From Adiantum capillus-veneris (lineage: Eukaryota; Streptophyta; Polypodiopsida; Polypodiales; Pteridaceae): a DNA stretch of 64,000 nucleotides. The DNA lies in contig CM043945.1 of the NCBI GenBank assembly GCA_014529385.2, positions 144,034,741 to 144,098,740 of the forward strand, written 5' to 3'. Each line of letters begins with the position of its first letter. Within the stretch, counting starts at the first letter, position 1. This document shows, piece by piece, positions 34,888 to 46,138 of the stretch. A model generated the notes under the pieces. The model was not told the origin of the DNA. It worked only from the letters and a program-made list of their open reading frames with translations, and did not search any database. The position numbers and the translations under genes were made by a program.

Positions 34888-35379
34888 TGTTATAGAATTG
34901 ATATTTTACTATTTATTGCAGCTGATAGGTGGAAAAGACTAGACCCAGCTTGGCCTATGCGAATGGATATTTATATCATGTACATTTTATTATTCAAGTG
35001 CTCTTTTATGAGCTTTGGCCATTTATGACCGGCCGGCCAGTTTATAACCAATTTGACCATTCAAGAAATCTATATGACAAATACGTGCAAGAGGGAAATG
35101 GTCACTCTTGCATGGGGGGAGATTGCACCCAGTGTCTGTGTATTCTTCTCTCCTCTCCTCTCTTCTCTTTCTTGTCGTGCCAAGCGTAGCACTCCTCTCT
35201 AGGGGGTGCGCCTACACGCGTTCTATCACTCTCTCGCTGCTCTCTATCTTTCTTTGTTCGTGTATATCGTCGATTATGCGTCTATGTGGTTGCCATGTAT
35301 GTCGATTAATATGTTCTATGGTTTCTAGTATGCTATTTTGGGTATTTTTGCAGGGAACTCCACGCCTTCGACTGTAGCA
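34888..35379 (+). repeat. 3' LTR of the non-autonomous element
   Basis: 492 bp matching 29660-30156, followed by AATTT, the same 5 bp that precede the left LTR. Confidence 0.92.
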
Positions 35380-36484
35380 AATTTTTCTTCTCCTAATACG
35401 AGAGAATTGAGAGTTTCTTGATTGATTGCGACCACCCACCAGTCCCCACTTTCCACCTCCGCACTCACACTTTTTGCTTGTCTTCTAATTACTACCACAT
35501 GATTGTTCATATACACAATTAATTTTTAAGGTTCCCATTATAGGTTTGTTAAGACAACCCTTCAAACATTCAAAATCGGCACCAAAACAATCTTTCCTAG
35601 AAGAAAAACAATATACGACTCTTCTTCATTAAAATATCCAAGCCCCAAGTTTACTCCTCTTCGCAAGAGTTTATTGCTCCTGGTATCTTTAGTTGCCCAT
35701 ACAACTAAATTGTATTGCAATTTGGGCACAAACCCACAGTGACTAACTTACAACTTGGGCATAGACTCACAAGTCTCAAGAAGTGAACCTATGAAACTAC
35801 ATGTCTAACTACCTTTAGAGAATCTATCCCTCTCTAGTCGGGAAATCAGTCTATGTCCACCCTCATTGCTTTAGGTCATCACGCCTTTTTGGAATCCAAT
35901 TAGTGGATAGCAATGAAACTTAAGGAGGAGTATTACAACACCTGAAGACACAATCCTACCAAGTCGCGTGATCATCTAGGAAGGTACCAAAATCTCAATT
36001 CATCCCCAAAAATGTGCAAAAAATTTCAACATAACTATTCAGAAAGGTATCTCTATAGTATAGAAACACTCTTCCAAGGTCAAAACATCAAAATATAACC
36101 ATTTTAGCACTCAAATTCACGCATTTAACTCACAAAAAGGTTGTTTCAGACCACATCAAAACTGAGAATGGTTACACTTAGATTAACAAGCAAGAGATAA
36201 GGAACATAATGCACTAAAAGGAATCAAACTTTGATTACCAGTCCAAGAGAAAGATTGATTGAAAATTGTAGCAAATTTCAAGCTCACAGTCGACGTCCAA
36301 AAATCCTCTTAGATAATGATAGTGTTCCCTTTCAAACTAAGGGTTTTGACTCAAAATCTTGGGACCCTTTCCCACGACCATTGGCTACTTTACAAGGCCC
36401 GTAGGTTTTGAGTGGGCAATAGAGAATAATAGGCTAGATTACAGTTCAAGAGTCATTATTAGCACAATCACAAGGCTTTTTTTT
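35380..36484 (-). repeat. Continuation of the interrupted outer LTR; includes the 700-bp repeat copy
   Basis: 35773-36476 matches 14979-15680 in the same orientation. Together with 29332-29659 it would form the 5' LTR of the minus-strand element. After about 36484 the sequence departs from that seen at 15681-15765, so the outer end of this LTR is missing or replaced. 35385-35772 has no partner in the window. Confidence 0.45.
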
Positions 36485-37272
36485 CTCGGCTGTGCAAACC
36501 TTATTGTGAGTCTCGCTAAGATGGGTCCTTTTTGGGACCATCTCACCTCTAATAGCTAACTTGCAAGAAATGTATAAGAACTAATTGTGCATAAATTTTT
36601 TTGATAATAAGGTTGATGGAATGTTAATTACATCGATTCTTACACTTCTACTCTATTGATTTATGCATATGGTAGACAAAATTTATGTAAGGTCTAAGAG
36701 ACATACACATTCACACCATCCATATATGAAATAATTACATGATTAATTACTTAGATTTTCTTGCAAGAACAATGCATCATTTTAAATGGAAAAATTTCTT
36801 GAATGCGATTAGCTAATTCATGGAAGCATCTAGGTTAGATTGATGAAGAATGGTGCATGTAGTCAACAAATGATTATGTAATCAAGCAGTGAGACCTTCA
36901 CTACTTTATAATGTAGAGAAATTACCATAAAATAGGTATAATAATTGTTGATTCCCAATTGAGGGTAGGTAAATAAGATTATAGCAATTTATAGTAGGGT
37001 AGGAATTGGAAATGATTCCAATTCAAGGATAATATGACAGCAACTGGAAGGATTCCAATTCCATGAGAGAAGAGATTGATAATAACTTCATTACCCAAAT
37101 GTGCTTTTGAGTGTCTGATCCCTCAAATCTTTGATGTGGTAGTGACCAAGTTGTTTGCTACAGCAACAGAGCTTCCTTCTCCCAAGTGTGTATCTAGATG
37201 AGTATGAAAAGGCTCCTTTTATAGAGTCATTAGGAAGAGAATGGGATCTAGGAGGGCCTCTTTATTTGGAAG
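36485..37272. other. No gene; AT-rich DNA
   Basis: Stops in all frames. A phrase around ATTCCAATTC recurs in both orientations at 36985-37065. Confidence 0.5.
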
Positions 37273-37308
37273 TTTAACACTAGTTTGGTACCAAAGTCGG
37301 ACTCTTAA

Positions 37309-38631
37309 CACTAGGTTGGTAACCTAACAGGACATATAAGTGTCCTTTCAGGGTTTTGAAAAACACCTCCAAAACCATAGTAGATCCACTCATTTTGTAA
37401 AATCCTTTCATGAGGTTATAGTTCAAGGCCTACTACACATGCAGAAAATAAGAAACTTGTAAAATTTCTCATCTTTTGGTCACACCAAGCCTCCAAAGTT
37501 GATGGACCAATGCATTTTCGTCAAAAAAGTCATTTCTTACGTTTTGTTGCATAAAAAGAAGATTAGGGATTTTTGTAGGACTTGAGATAAATTTCCTAGT
37601 TAACTTCAATGGGTTGGTGATCAGAACATATGATTGCTTCTCACTCACTATTATTTTTGTTTTGCCAAAATAAATAGGTACAAAAAAGTTGAATTTTTAC
37701 CATTCTGCAAACCTATCATCAAAGTTTCTATAGCCACGCTCAATACAAATAATATATGCATGTTTTCTTAGTTCCCTATTGTCCTTTATGTTCATAAGGA
37801 GCCATGGAGCATGTCAAAAGAATAATACATTTCTTACCAAGGAGAATCTTGGGGACAAAGATGAAGTGTTAAATACAGCAAACATGAAAAAACTGGGTTC
37901 AACATTATGAGTTGTAGAATCCCATAGAAACTATTCAATATCTAGCCAAATTTGATCCTTATGACTAGATATGGTTACTACCTACAAAATGCATGTAGTT
38001 GTCACAAGAAACTAACAATATTGAAAAAACTATACTTGATATACTAGAATGTTTTGTTTTCTTCTATAATTGGAAAAATCAACCATCATTGTGTACTATG
38101 CAAAATAGGGTATTAGTTGCCCCAAAACTCAAGGAATATTAGCTTTATGTTACAATATGCGACATAGAAAATAAAAAATGCATTTGGATATCATGAAATC
38201 CACAAAAAATATCATAGAAGAGCTAAAATTGGCTAAAAAACAGGATTTGATAATTTTTTTAATTTGGTCATAACTTACAACTTTAATATTTATTTCTCCC
38301 TAGAAGCATCAGGACATGTTGAGGACTCCTAAAGATAGTTCTCTAGCATTATAGACCTCACAAACATGAATTCTAGAGTGGTATAGTTGCAAAAAGTTGA
38401 AAAAAGCAAAAAACAGGACCTGTTTTTTCACACAGCTTAGGTTGTGAAATGTTGTGCAAGGACAATGTTAAAGATGGAATTGATATTCCTAAAAAATGTC
38501 AAGTTTTTTTCAGCTCATGAGACAACTTTCTAGATAGATAGCACCTCAAAATCCATTTTGAAACTCTTGACATAAGTCAAGGAAAATGGTCACTTAACAG
38601 GACATAAAAGTGTCCCATTACCAACCTAGTG
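37309..38631. mobile_element. TTAA-flanked inverted-repeat element (piggyBac-like, non-autonomous)
   Basis: Left end TTAA (37305-37308) then CACTAGGTTGGTAA (37309-37322). Right end TTACCAACCTAGTG (38618-38631) then TTAA (38632-38635): a perfect 14-bp inverted repeat with TTAA on both sides. Each end also holds a near-palindrome, GGACATATAAGTGTCC at 37329-37344 and GGACATAAAAGTGTCC at 38600-38615. No ORF lies inside the 1323 bp. TTAA target duplications are the signature of piggyBac elements. A second TTAACACTAG(T)TTGGTA lies just outside at 37274, and TTAA is doubled on the right, so the exact borders are arguable. Confidence 0.5.
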
Positions 38632-38639
38632 TTAATTAA

Positions 38640-39299
38640 GTGTCTCTTTTAAGGTTTTTTGTATAAAATCTTACGCCTTTTCCAAAAACCATACTACTAA
38701 ATTCCTTTTGAGGGACTCTTATACCATATGTAAGTCATTTAAAAAAATGCCAAACAAAGGATTAACCATATTTAGGAACATGATAAAGCATCCCAAAGCT
38801 GGTATGGTACAAAAGAACACGCTTACATTAGTAAAAATGCGGATTACACCTCAAAAACAAAATTGGACATGAAAAATATTATTGGCTCACCCTTACAACC
38901 AAATGAGTGACACACGATTGCTCTCATCCACTTCAAAAATCATATTCACAACAAAATAATTCAATCTTCTTGTCCCTATTCAGCAAAACAACAACTCTAA
39001 ATGCGTGTGAAATACATGTGCAATGCACACATTGCAAATCTAACATATCAGGAAACAAAAATTCTTGAAACCAATATAATGAGAATATCCACTACGACAT
39101 AAACATAAACACTTCATGAACTTGCCATAAATTCTGTGCAATCACCTTATCATTGCAACTTAAGCATCACCTCATAAACTTGCCATGGAGCTTCAAACTG
39201 TCACGGGACGATTGTAGGATCTCACAACTCTGTGTGCATGTATACCAACTTGCTGATAGACTACCATTGCATGGTACTTATACAAACATGGCTCCACAC
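38640..39299. other. No gene seen
   Basis: AT-rich. Near 38655-38710 the phrases GGTTTTTTG and CAAAAACCATACTACT resemble 37347-37380 in direct orientation, hinting at an older duplication around the TTAA element. Confidence 0.4.
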
Positions 39300-39900
39300 A
39301 TTAAAAAAATTTGCACTTTGCACATCCATACATAGTCCTTGTTGGCTTTGATCCAACTACAATCTTTCCCTCATGCAAGAAATGCTTTCTTTCGTTAGCA
39401 CATATAAAGAAAAACCTACTTGCATTTGAGCTCATCTTCATCAAAATGTGTCCATCCATAGCATCACTCACACACAAAACCTCCCTTCGGTGTTGAAATC
39501 CAAAGTGATTATCCACTAGTGCTCTTGCAATCTCACCATAAACCAAAAAACATTGGTATCTTTCTTACCATGCAAGCATTTCCATATAATATATGCATTC
39601 ACAATATAGAATCTAGCATGCCCGAGGATAATGCATGCCACCATTTCTAGCCATGGATACTTGTCTCTAAGCTATATCCAGAACCCAACACCATATTATC
39701 AAAGACATCACAACCTGCTTTGCATTTATTATACATGATAACAATATGAGGGCATATAACGACAACTCTCCGGCCACTTCCAACCTGTCTTTGAACTTCA
39801 TCACCACTCTTCATGTCATATACATTTGATGCAAAAGAAATAGCATTTTTGTCCATCCAGCTGCAACTCAAGAGTCATCTCCTTGTAATGCCACATGCCT
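39300..39900 (-). pseudogene. piggyBac-type transposase (DDE_Tnp_1_7) C-terminal remnant
   Basis: Minus strand in reading order. 39871-39647 gives FASNVYDMKSGDEV, ICPHIVIMYNKCKAGCDVFDNM. About 39650-39550 in another frame gives ARFYIVNAYIIWK. 39480-39301 gives FICANERKHFLHEG..., MYGCAKCK. CP..I..YN..M.GVD..D followed by the VNAYILYK-like helix and a terminal Cys-rich zinc ribbon is the order of the C-terminal half of piggyBac transposases. In the usual motif GVD carries a catalytic Asp; here the segment reads AGCDVFDNM. Frame changes and stops show it is dead. Confidence 0.6.
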
Positions 39901-39905
39901 TTCAC

Positions 39906-40746
39906 TCGACTTAAGCCCCATCGTCTAGGGCTCAAAACAAAATTTTTTCCAAAAAAATTTACAAATTACCAACATATGAGAAGTTTTAGAGGTATATTAT
40001 CTAAATTTGAATTTTTTTCACTAAATTACACTAAGATTTTCTATATTTTAAGGTTTTCTCATAATTTGTAGGTGAGATTACACTTGCCTTCAAGGTGCAA
40101 GTGTACATGATTGCATTTGGAGTGACACCATCTCTCTGAAGAGTCTCGACCCTCACCTTGTTGGACATATTGTGTAATCAATACACTCCATGAGACAACA
40201 TTGCGAATAGGAAGCTTGTCAAAGACCCATTGCTATCTCCCTCTCCATGCTTGCTTGTGTAGCGGATGTTGGTTCTTTCTTGGTGTTACTTTGTGGAATG
40301 CATCTAGAGTGACACCCTCGCTAGGCATCCGTAGAAAACAACTCTGATCTTCTTGACCAAGTTGGGCATATCCCACAATCATTGCATTCCAAGAGCGAAC
40401 TCTCGAAAGGAACCTCGTCAAGTATTTTTTGTGCTTTATGAAGTGCATGACCACATATATTTGGCATACATGTTTACCAAACCACTTGTGTAATGCCTCA
40501 TGTCCTCAAGGTGCAAGTGTGCCAGGCTTCAAAGGTGAAAGGTTGCGGTCTTCACAATCGATTTTGTGCCCCCTCCCCCTCCCCCTCCCCCCCACCCCTC
40601 TCTCTTTTTCTCCTTCTCTCTCTACTTAGCTGCAATTTTGTCATGCTACACTGCATCACCTGAGCCTTTTAAGGTTGAAGTATACTAAACTTAGGTGTCT
40701 TGCGATCATAGAGATTCATGGAATATGTTTCAAAGCATATAATTAG
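39906..40746. repeat. Tandem duplication with PPR pseudogene, copy 1
   Basis: Starts TCGACTTAAGCCCCATCGTC at 39906; the same phrase starts copy 2 at 40747, a period of 841 bp. It includes a PPR fragment on the minus strand, a C-rich stretch (40565-40620) and the phrase AGCTGCAATTTTGTCATGCT. Confidence 0.85.
40233..40460 (-). pseudogene. PPR protein fragment (copy 1)
   Basis: The minus-strand translation includes VRSWNAMIVGYAQLGQEDQ, F.RMPSEGVTLDAFH. This is the helix pair of a PLS-type PPR motif (SWNALI.GYAQ.G...A...F..M..EGV.PD). Such proteins bind organelle RNA for editing and splicing. Here only about one motif remains, with stops and frame changes on both sides. Confidence 0.65.
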
Positions 40747-41505
40747 TCGACTTAAGCCCCATCGTCCAGGGCTCAAAACAAACTTTTTTCCAAAAACTTT
40801 GCAAACCTATATATGAGAAATTTCAGAGGCAAATTATCTAAACTTGAAAATTTTCCACTAAATTACACTAATGTTTTCTATATTTTAAGGTTTTCTCAAA
40901 ATTTATAGGTGAGATTACACTCGCCTTCAAGCTACGAGTGTAAGTGATTGCATTTGGAGAGACACCCTCTTTCTGAGCGTCCCGACCCTCACCCTGTTGG
41001 ACATATTGTGTAATCAATACACTCCATGAGACAACATTGCAAACAGGAAGCTTGTCAAAGACCCATTGCACTCTTCCTCTCCATGCTTGCTTGTGTAGCG
41101 GATGTTGCTTCTTTCTTGGTGTTGCCTTGTTGGTTGCATCTGGAGACACCCTCGCTTGACATCCGTAGAAAACGGCCCTGATCTTCTTGACCAAGTTGGG
41201 CATACATATCCCAAAATCAATCCATTCCAAGAGACGACCTCTCGAACAAGAATTTTCTCAAGTACTTTTTGTGCTTTATGAAGTGCACCACATATATTTG
41301 GCTTCAAAGGCGAAAGGTTGCGGTCTTCACAATCGATTTTGTGCCCCCTCCCCCCCGCCCCTCTCTCTTTTTCTCCTTGTCTCTCTACTTAGCTGCAATT
41401 TTGTCATGCTACACTGCATCACCTGAGCCTACCACTCTACTTAAGGTTAAAGTATACTAAACTTAGATGTCTTGCGATCGTAAAGATTCATGGAATATGT
41501 TTCAA
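40747..41505. repeat. Tandem duplication with PPR pseudogene, copy 2
   Basis: It repeats copy 1 from its first base to the shared phrase GATTCATGGAATATGTTTCAAAG, with small deletions (for example in the C-rich part). Confidence 0.85.
40868..41307 (-). pseudogene. PPR protein fragment (copy 2)
   Basis: In two frames: 41307-41014 gives ALHKAQKVLEKILVREVVSWNGLI.GY and 41130-40890 gives VFDKLPVCNVVSWSVLITQYVQQGEGRDA, then QKEGVSPNAITYTRSLKA. These are two successive PLS-type PPR motifs. It keeps more of the protein than copy 1 but is frameshifted. Confidence 0.7.
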
Positions 41506-41878
41506 AGAATTACTTGAAAACTGAATAGGGAACTTCTCCCGGGGGGGAGGTGAGGTGACTTAGAAGAATGAGCGGAAGATGGAGTTGATGGAGAAGGTAC
41601 CGATTCAAATTGTGAGAGTTGTTGAGCTTTGGCCAACAATGTTGTTGTGCACAAAAGGGAAAAGAAAAATGGAGATAAAGCGTGCGGACTCTAGGCCAAA
41701 TCCATCATCGACTTTTACGACTTGCTAATTGGTAATGTAAAAATCAGAAAAATTCCGCCCGAGTATGTGCCAACGATTTTAAAAAAATCGTTAATAGCAC
41801 CAATCTGGGGCAATGCCCTTTTAGGAGCAATCAAAACGGCAGCAGCAGCTCTTGCGATTCTGTGTGTGCATGGTCTGA

Positions 41879-41882
<4 letters not shown>
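41506..41882. other. No gene seen
   Basis: Short unremarkable stretch before the microsatellite. Confidence 0.4.

Positions 41883-41969
<87 letters not shown>
41883..41969. repeat. Compound microsatellite (TC)21(AC)23
   Basis: A pyrimidine tract followed directly by alternating AC. ORFs across it on both strands are artefacts. Confidence 0.97.
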
Positions 41970-41971
<2 letters not shown>

Positions 41972-42896
41972 ACGTGGGTGGTTGCAGATGATTTCTCTCT
42001 CTCTCAACGTGGGTGGCTGCATGGCAATTGGGTGCGATGCTAGGGGCTGCTTCATAGTTTTTTTTAAAACTTTTTCAGTGCAGGTGGAACGCGCAAGCCC
42101 TTCGCCCGCTTGGCTTATAGCAGTGATTGCTGATGATGCCCACCCTCGTTCGAATGCTGCAATCATTTCCCTTTTGAAAAGGGACTTCAGACGAGATGGA
42201 GGTAAATACGGAGATGAGAATATTCCTGGCTATTGAATAAGATTAAGAACCTACCAATATCAGTGTTCCAAACATATAATATTCCTTTTCAGTTTTTATA
42301 TTATTTTTCTCTATTTTGGGACTCCTTTTCCTCTTTCCTCAACTAGCCAAAAATGATTTACCATAATTTTTTTAAACATTAAATTATAGCAGGGCTGGCA
42401 GCGGCGTTGGTCGCACGTGCAATTGAAAAAATCAGTGTGGACTGGCAACGACGCCCGCAGTTTTGGGTTGTCGCCACTACGTCATGGCCTCGTCAGGAGC
42501 ATGCAGCTATACATGCTTGATTGGGTGGGCATAGGCCGGTGTTGCACGCTGGGTACACCGCCATGCATGGCGCTTCTCCAGTGCCTAGTACATCGATGGG
42601 GCCAGGAGGCAGGTGGCTTCTTAGTGGCTAGTACATCAACGTAGCCATGAGGCAGGTGGTTTTGGGCTTGCAACAGTGACGGTGGCAACATACCTGTAGC
42701 AGTGACGGCAGTAGAGGCAAGTAGTGATGAGAGTAGTGACGGGCAACAGTGCATGGCTGGTACAGCGATGGCCAGAGGAAAGTGGAGTTGGATGGTACCT
42801 TCCATGGCCCCTTCCCACTGTCTGTGCTCTAGTTCTACACCTACACCCAGCTCTCACATAGCAGAAGCGCCTTGCCCTCAATTGCAAAGAAAAGAA

Positions 42897-42931
<35 letters not shown>

Positions 42932-43323
42932 CCTGGGGAGCTACAACGTAGATTGATCAGCTGGTTGCAAGGGAGAGAACCGTCGAGCAGCTACAACGAC
43001 ATTGTCGAGAGTACCTTCAAATAACAAAAATAACATTAGCCCTCTACGTACTGTAGCAAGAGAGCAAAATACCCAGCTTACCTTGCAACAACGTCGTAGG
43101 GTAGCAGCAATGACCCTTTTCACTTGTATAGCTTTTATAGCAACGCATAGCATGCAAGGTGACTTGAAGCGTTTTCTTGCAAGGTTGCCTCCTCAGCTCA
43201 GCTCTTCTTCTCTTGCATTGTTGGCTCCTCAGCTGGCCTCGCCTGAATATTAATTTGAGCCAGAATTTGCTTTTAAAGACAGGTGGCAGCCTGAAATTCA
43301 GGCTCGCGCACACACACACACAT

Positions 43324-43356
<33 letters not shown>

Positions 43357-43920
43357 AGGCAGCTGGCCAAGTTCCACGTGTTGCAATTTTCAGGTTTAGG
43401 CTTTGGGGAGGAGAGAGAGCGCACACAGAAAATAGTATTCAGTTATAAATTAGGCACCGAGGCGGGTCATTGTCCAGTACAGTGGAGCTTAAATCTCATT
43501 GAATGCACAACAGAGGAGGCAAATCTGGCAATGGAACCGCCGTGCCAGTGTCCAGACCCGCTCTCATTCTCTTTCTATCTCTGTTTCTCTCCCCTTGCGT
43601 ATCGAGCTTGCAAGTTGCCATTGCTGCTTTTTGCGACGGCATCTATATACTGGTCATACACAATAGTACAACTTATCTCACCCTTTCTCCACACTTACAT
43701 GCAACCATCAGTAGCCTGCCACATTTGCCTCGGCAAGGTCCTGTAACGATTCCAACCTGCCTCGGTTACAAATGACACTAACTTCTAATTCATACTCAAC
43801 CTCAAGCTGCGTCCCTCTCTCTCTCTCTCCCCCCCCAAACAAAAAACGCCGCCGTTTTTTGACCTAGTAGACAACAATTCACTCTTTTGATCATAACTTC
43901 TTCATCTGAACTCCGATTTG
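41970..43920. other. No recognisable gene; GC-richer DNA with GA tracts
   Basis: (GA)14 at 42901-42928 and about (GA)14 at 43330-43356. The phrases CAGTGACGG and GCTAGTACATC recur at 42590-42760. Plus-strand ORF 43177-43746 (189 aa) crosses a GA tract and has no domain. Nothing can be assigned. Confidence 0.5.
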
Positions 43921-44077
43921 GGTGATCTATAGCCTCAATCGAAGAGCAAAAATCCCTCTTCTACACATTGATGTAAATATAGAAATTTGCAGAGTTATGG
44001 AAAGCATTTCTGTAACAGCATTTCCGAAGGGAAAAGGTTTAAGAAAATTTACTCTCATCTCTTATTTTACATACAAT

Positions 44078-45026
44078 GTCTTTCGGCACTCGCAAGGGTT
44101 CTTCTTCTTCAACAAGGTCCACAACCATTGTGGCCCAAATGATCCAAAATCTTCAAAGTGTGCAGATAGCAACACAACCATCCAACCAACGACATCGAAA
44201 ACCATGATCATGGCATACTTGGTATCATTGCAAGAGACCGTAAACAAACAAGGTGAAGACTTACGAGCCCTTGCAATGGAGAATGGCACACTAAGCGTAC
44301 GTGTGGTTGAGAATGAGAATCTCAAGAGGACACTTGAGATGCAAACAACATGTTTAATGCAACTTTAAGAGGAAGTCAAGGAATCTAAAAGCTCTCTTGT
44401 GGACTTGAATGCTTTGAAGGAGTGGATGAGCAAAGTAGAGCATGACCATGTATTGAAAGAGGAGAAATTGGACACCATGAGCCAGATGCATGCGACATGA
44501 AAAATGTATACAGAAATAAGTATTGGACTGATGTATGTGGTATCAATGTGGTTTCTAATTCTTCACTCATGCAAGATATGGTTCAACAAAGAATGTTGAG
44601 AATGTGGATGTGGAGGAGTTGAAGGAACGGGAGCCACGTTCCACGAACATTGTTATTCATGGAATTCCCGAGGAGAAGCTAGAGACACCTCCTTCTCTTG
44701 CCATTGTTATCGAAGATTTCTTCAAAACCCACTTTGGCATGTCCGGAGTTGTGATCTATGGATCACATAGAGTGGGGAAGCAAGGAGCTCCTCGCTCGGG
44801 AGAACGACCAATTGTATGCACCATGCCAAATGAGACCAAGTGAAAGATTATCCTTGATAATAGTTGGATCTATTTGAGGGATACAAAATGTTTTGTATGT
44901 GAACATCACACTCTTAAGCAACAAAATATGCATCACAAGACATATGAGGAAAAGAATAAGAAAAACAAGGAGATCTCTCATGAAGAAAATGTGCCCAAGG
45001 AGGAAGCAAGTCCCTCGAGCAAATAG
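44078..45026 (+). pseudogene. LINE ORF1-like protein
   Basis: An ATG at 44078 begins MSFGTRKGSSSSTRST in one frame. The adjoining frame gives a coiled coil (LVSLQETVNKQGEDLRAL, ENENLKRTLEMQTTC). 44604-44843 reads RSTNIVIHGIPEEKLETPPS..., VIEDFFKTHFG and YGSHRVGKQGAPRSGERPIV, which resembles the RRM/C-terminal region of L1-type ORF1 proteins (N-I-I-I-x-G-I-P-E). It is an RNA-binding chaperone of the LINE particle. Several stops (for example near 44368 and 44843). Confidence 0.6.
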
Positions 45027-45059
45027 GGATGCGTGACCTATGAGACCGAGTTACAATTG

Positions 45060-46123
45060 AAAATATGCTTTTAGAATTGTAATGAATACCCATGGAATGC
45101 GGGGTTGGTATTGATGAACTAACAAGCAAAGCCGATGTTGTACTTCTTGTTGAAACTTGGGATCATGATACACAAAGGATTAACAGCTTGGAGAATTATA
45201 ATGTACATTCATTGATGTGGTCAAAGAATCTTAAGCAACGAAGAGGACAAGGAGTGGTAGCACGTATGGTTAAGAAATGATTGGAAGATTTTGTATCAAT
45301 TGTGAAAGATGACAAGTACAAACATTATGTATGGATGAAAATTATGACACCAAAAAGAGCACCCATTTTTGTAGCCGGTTGCTACATTCCTCATCATGAT
45401 TCTCCCTTTTATGCTTGCATGGATAGAGATTAGCCATTTTTTGCTTTAGAAGAAGACATTGCTTATTTCAAAGGTGAAGGTGATGTTATTGTATTTGGGG
45501 ATATGAATACTCACACAAAAACATTACAACATGATACTCAACAATCTGATATGCCATGCATTTCAAGGGAGTTGGAGGAAGTTCACTTGTATGATCGTTC
45601 TTCAATGGATGATAAAGAGCCGGATCACTATGGAAATTTACTTTTACACATGTGTAATAGCACGGATATTCTCATTGCCAATGGTATATCTTTGTGGAGT
45701 GGAACCAATGGATTTACAAGTAGGAGACATAATGGGAACAGTGTGATTGACTATATGCTACTATCCGAAGCCATCATGTATCCTATAAAGAGTTTTATGT
45801 TTGGACAATGGACCCCAAAATCTGACCATCGCACCTTATGTATTGACCTTTCATGTGGGGAAGCAACTAAGCATGATAATCTCAGCCAAGGGAAAGAGAA
45901 ATTATCACTATGTATGGATTTGAAACGGGTACCAATGTACATTGAAATGGTTGAGAAAAAATTATGGATGAAAAAGCTTCAATATGATGCACCATTTGAA
46001 ACTAAATGGGAAGCTTTCAAGAAAGTTATTTGTTCTTGTGCCAAAGAATGCTTTTCTATCAGGCATCTCCATGGTATCAACAAAGATAGATCACCCAAAA
46101 GGTGGTTTGATAAAGAATGTTAA
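45060..46123 (+). pseudogene. LINE ORF2, AP-endonuclease domain
   Basis: WNAGVGIDELTSKADVVLLVETWD near the start, then YIPHHDSPFY, VIVFGDMNTHT, NSVIDYMLLSE and SDHRTLCIDL. These are the catalytic motifs of the endonuclease/exonuclease/phosphatase fold (ET-D, GD-N, S-ID, SDH) that nicks target DNA. Stops at about 45278 and 45432, and at 46121-46123, interrupt it; the frame (frame 2) is kept into the RT ORF. Confidence 0.88.
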
Positions 46124-46138
46124 GATGCTCGAAAGTCC

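Larger units (their letters stand above)
29660..35379 (+). mobile_element. Complete non-autonomous LTR retrotransposon (LARD-like), 5.72 kb
   Basis: Two LTRs (29660-30156 and 34888-35379) both start TGTTATAG and end GTAGCA, and are about 97% identical by eye. The 5 bp on each outer side are the same, AATTT (29655-29659 and 35380-35384), so this is one insertion with both ends intact. A primer site of initiator-Met type follows the left LTR. The 4.7-kb interior has no gag or pol motif in any frame, so replication must depend on proteins supplied by another element. The interior may hold captured host DNA. It sits inside what looks like the LTR of an older minus-strand element. Confidence 0.9.

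Noticed and set aside
43177..43746. 189-codon plus-strand ORF
   Set aside because: Crosses a GA tract and has no recognisable domain.
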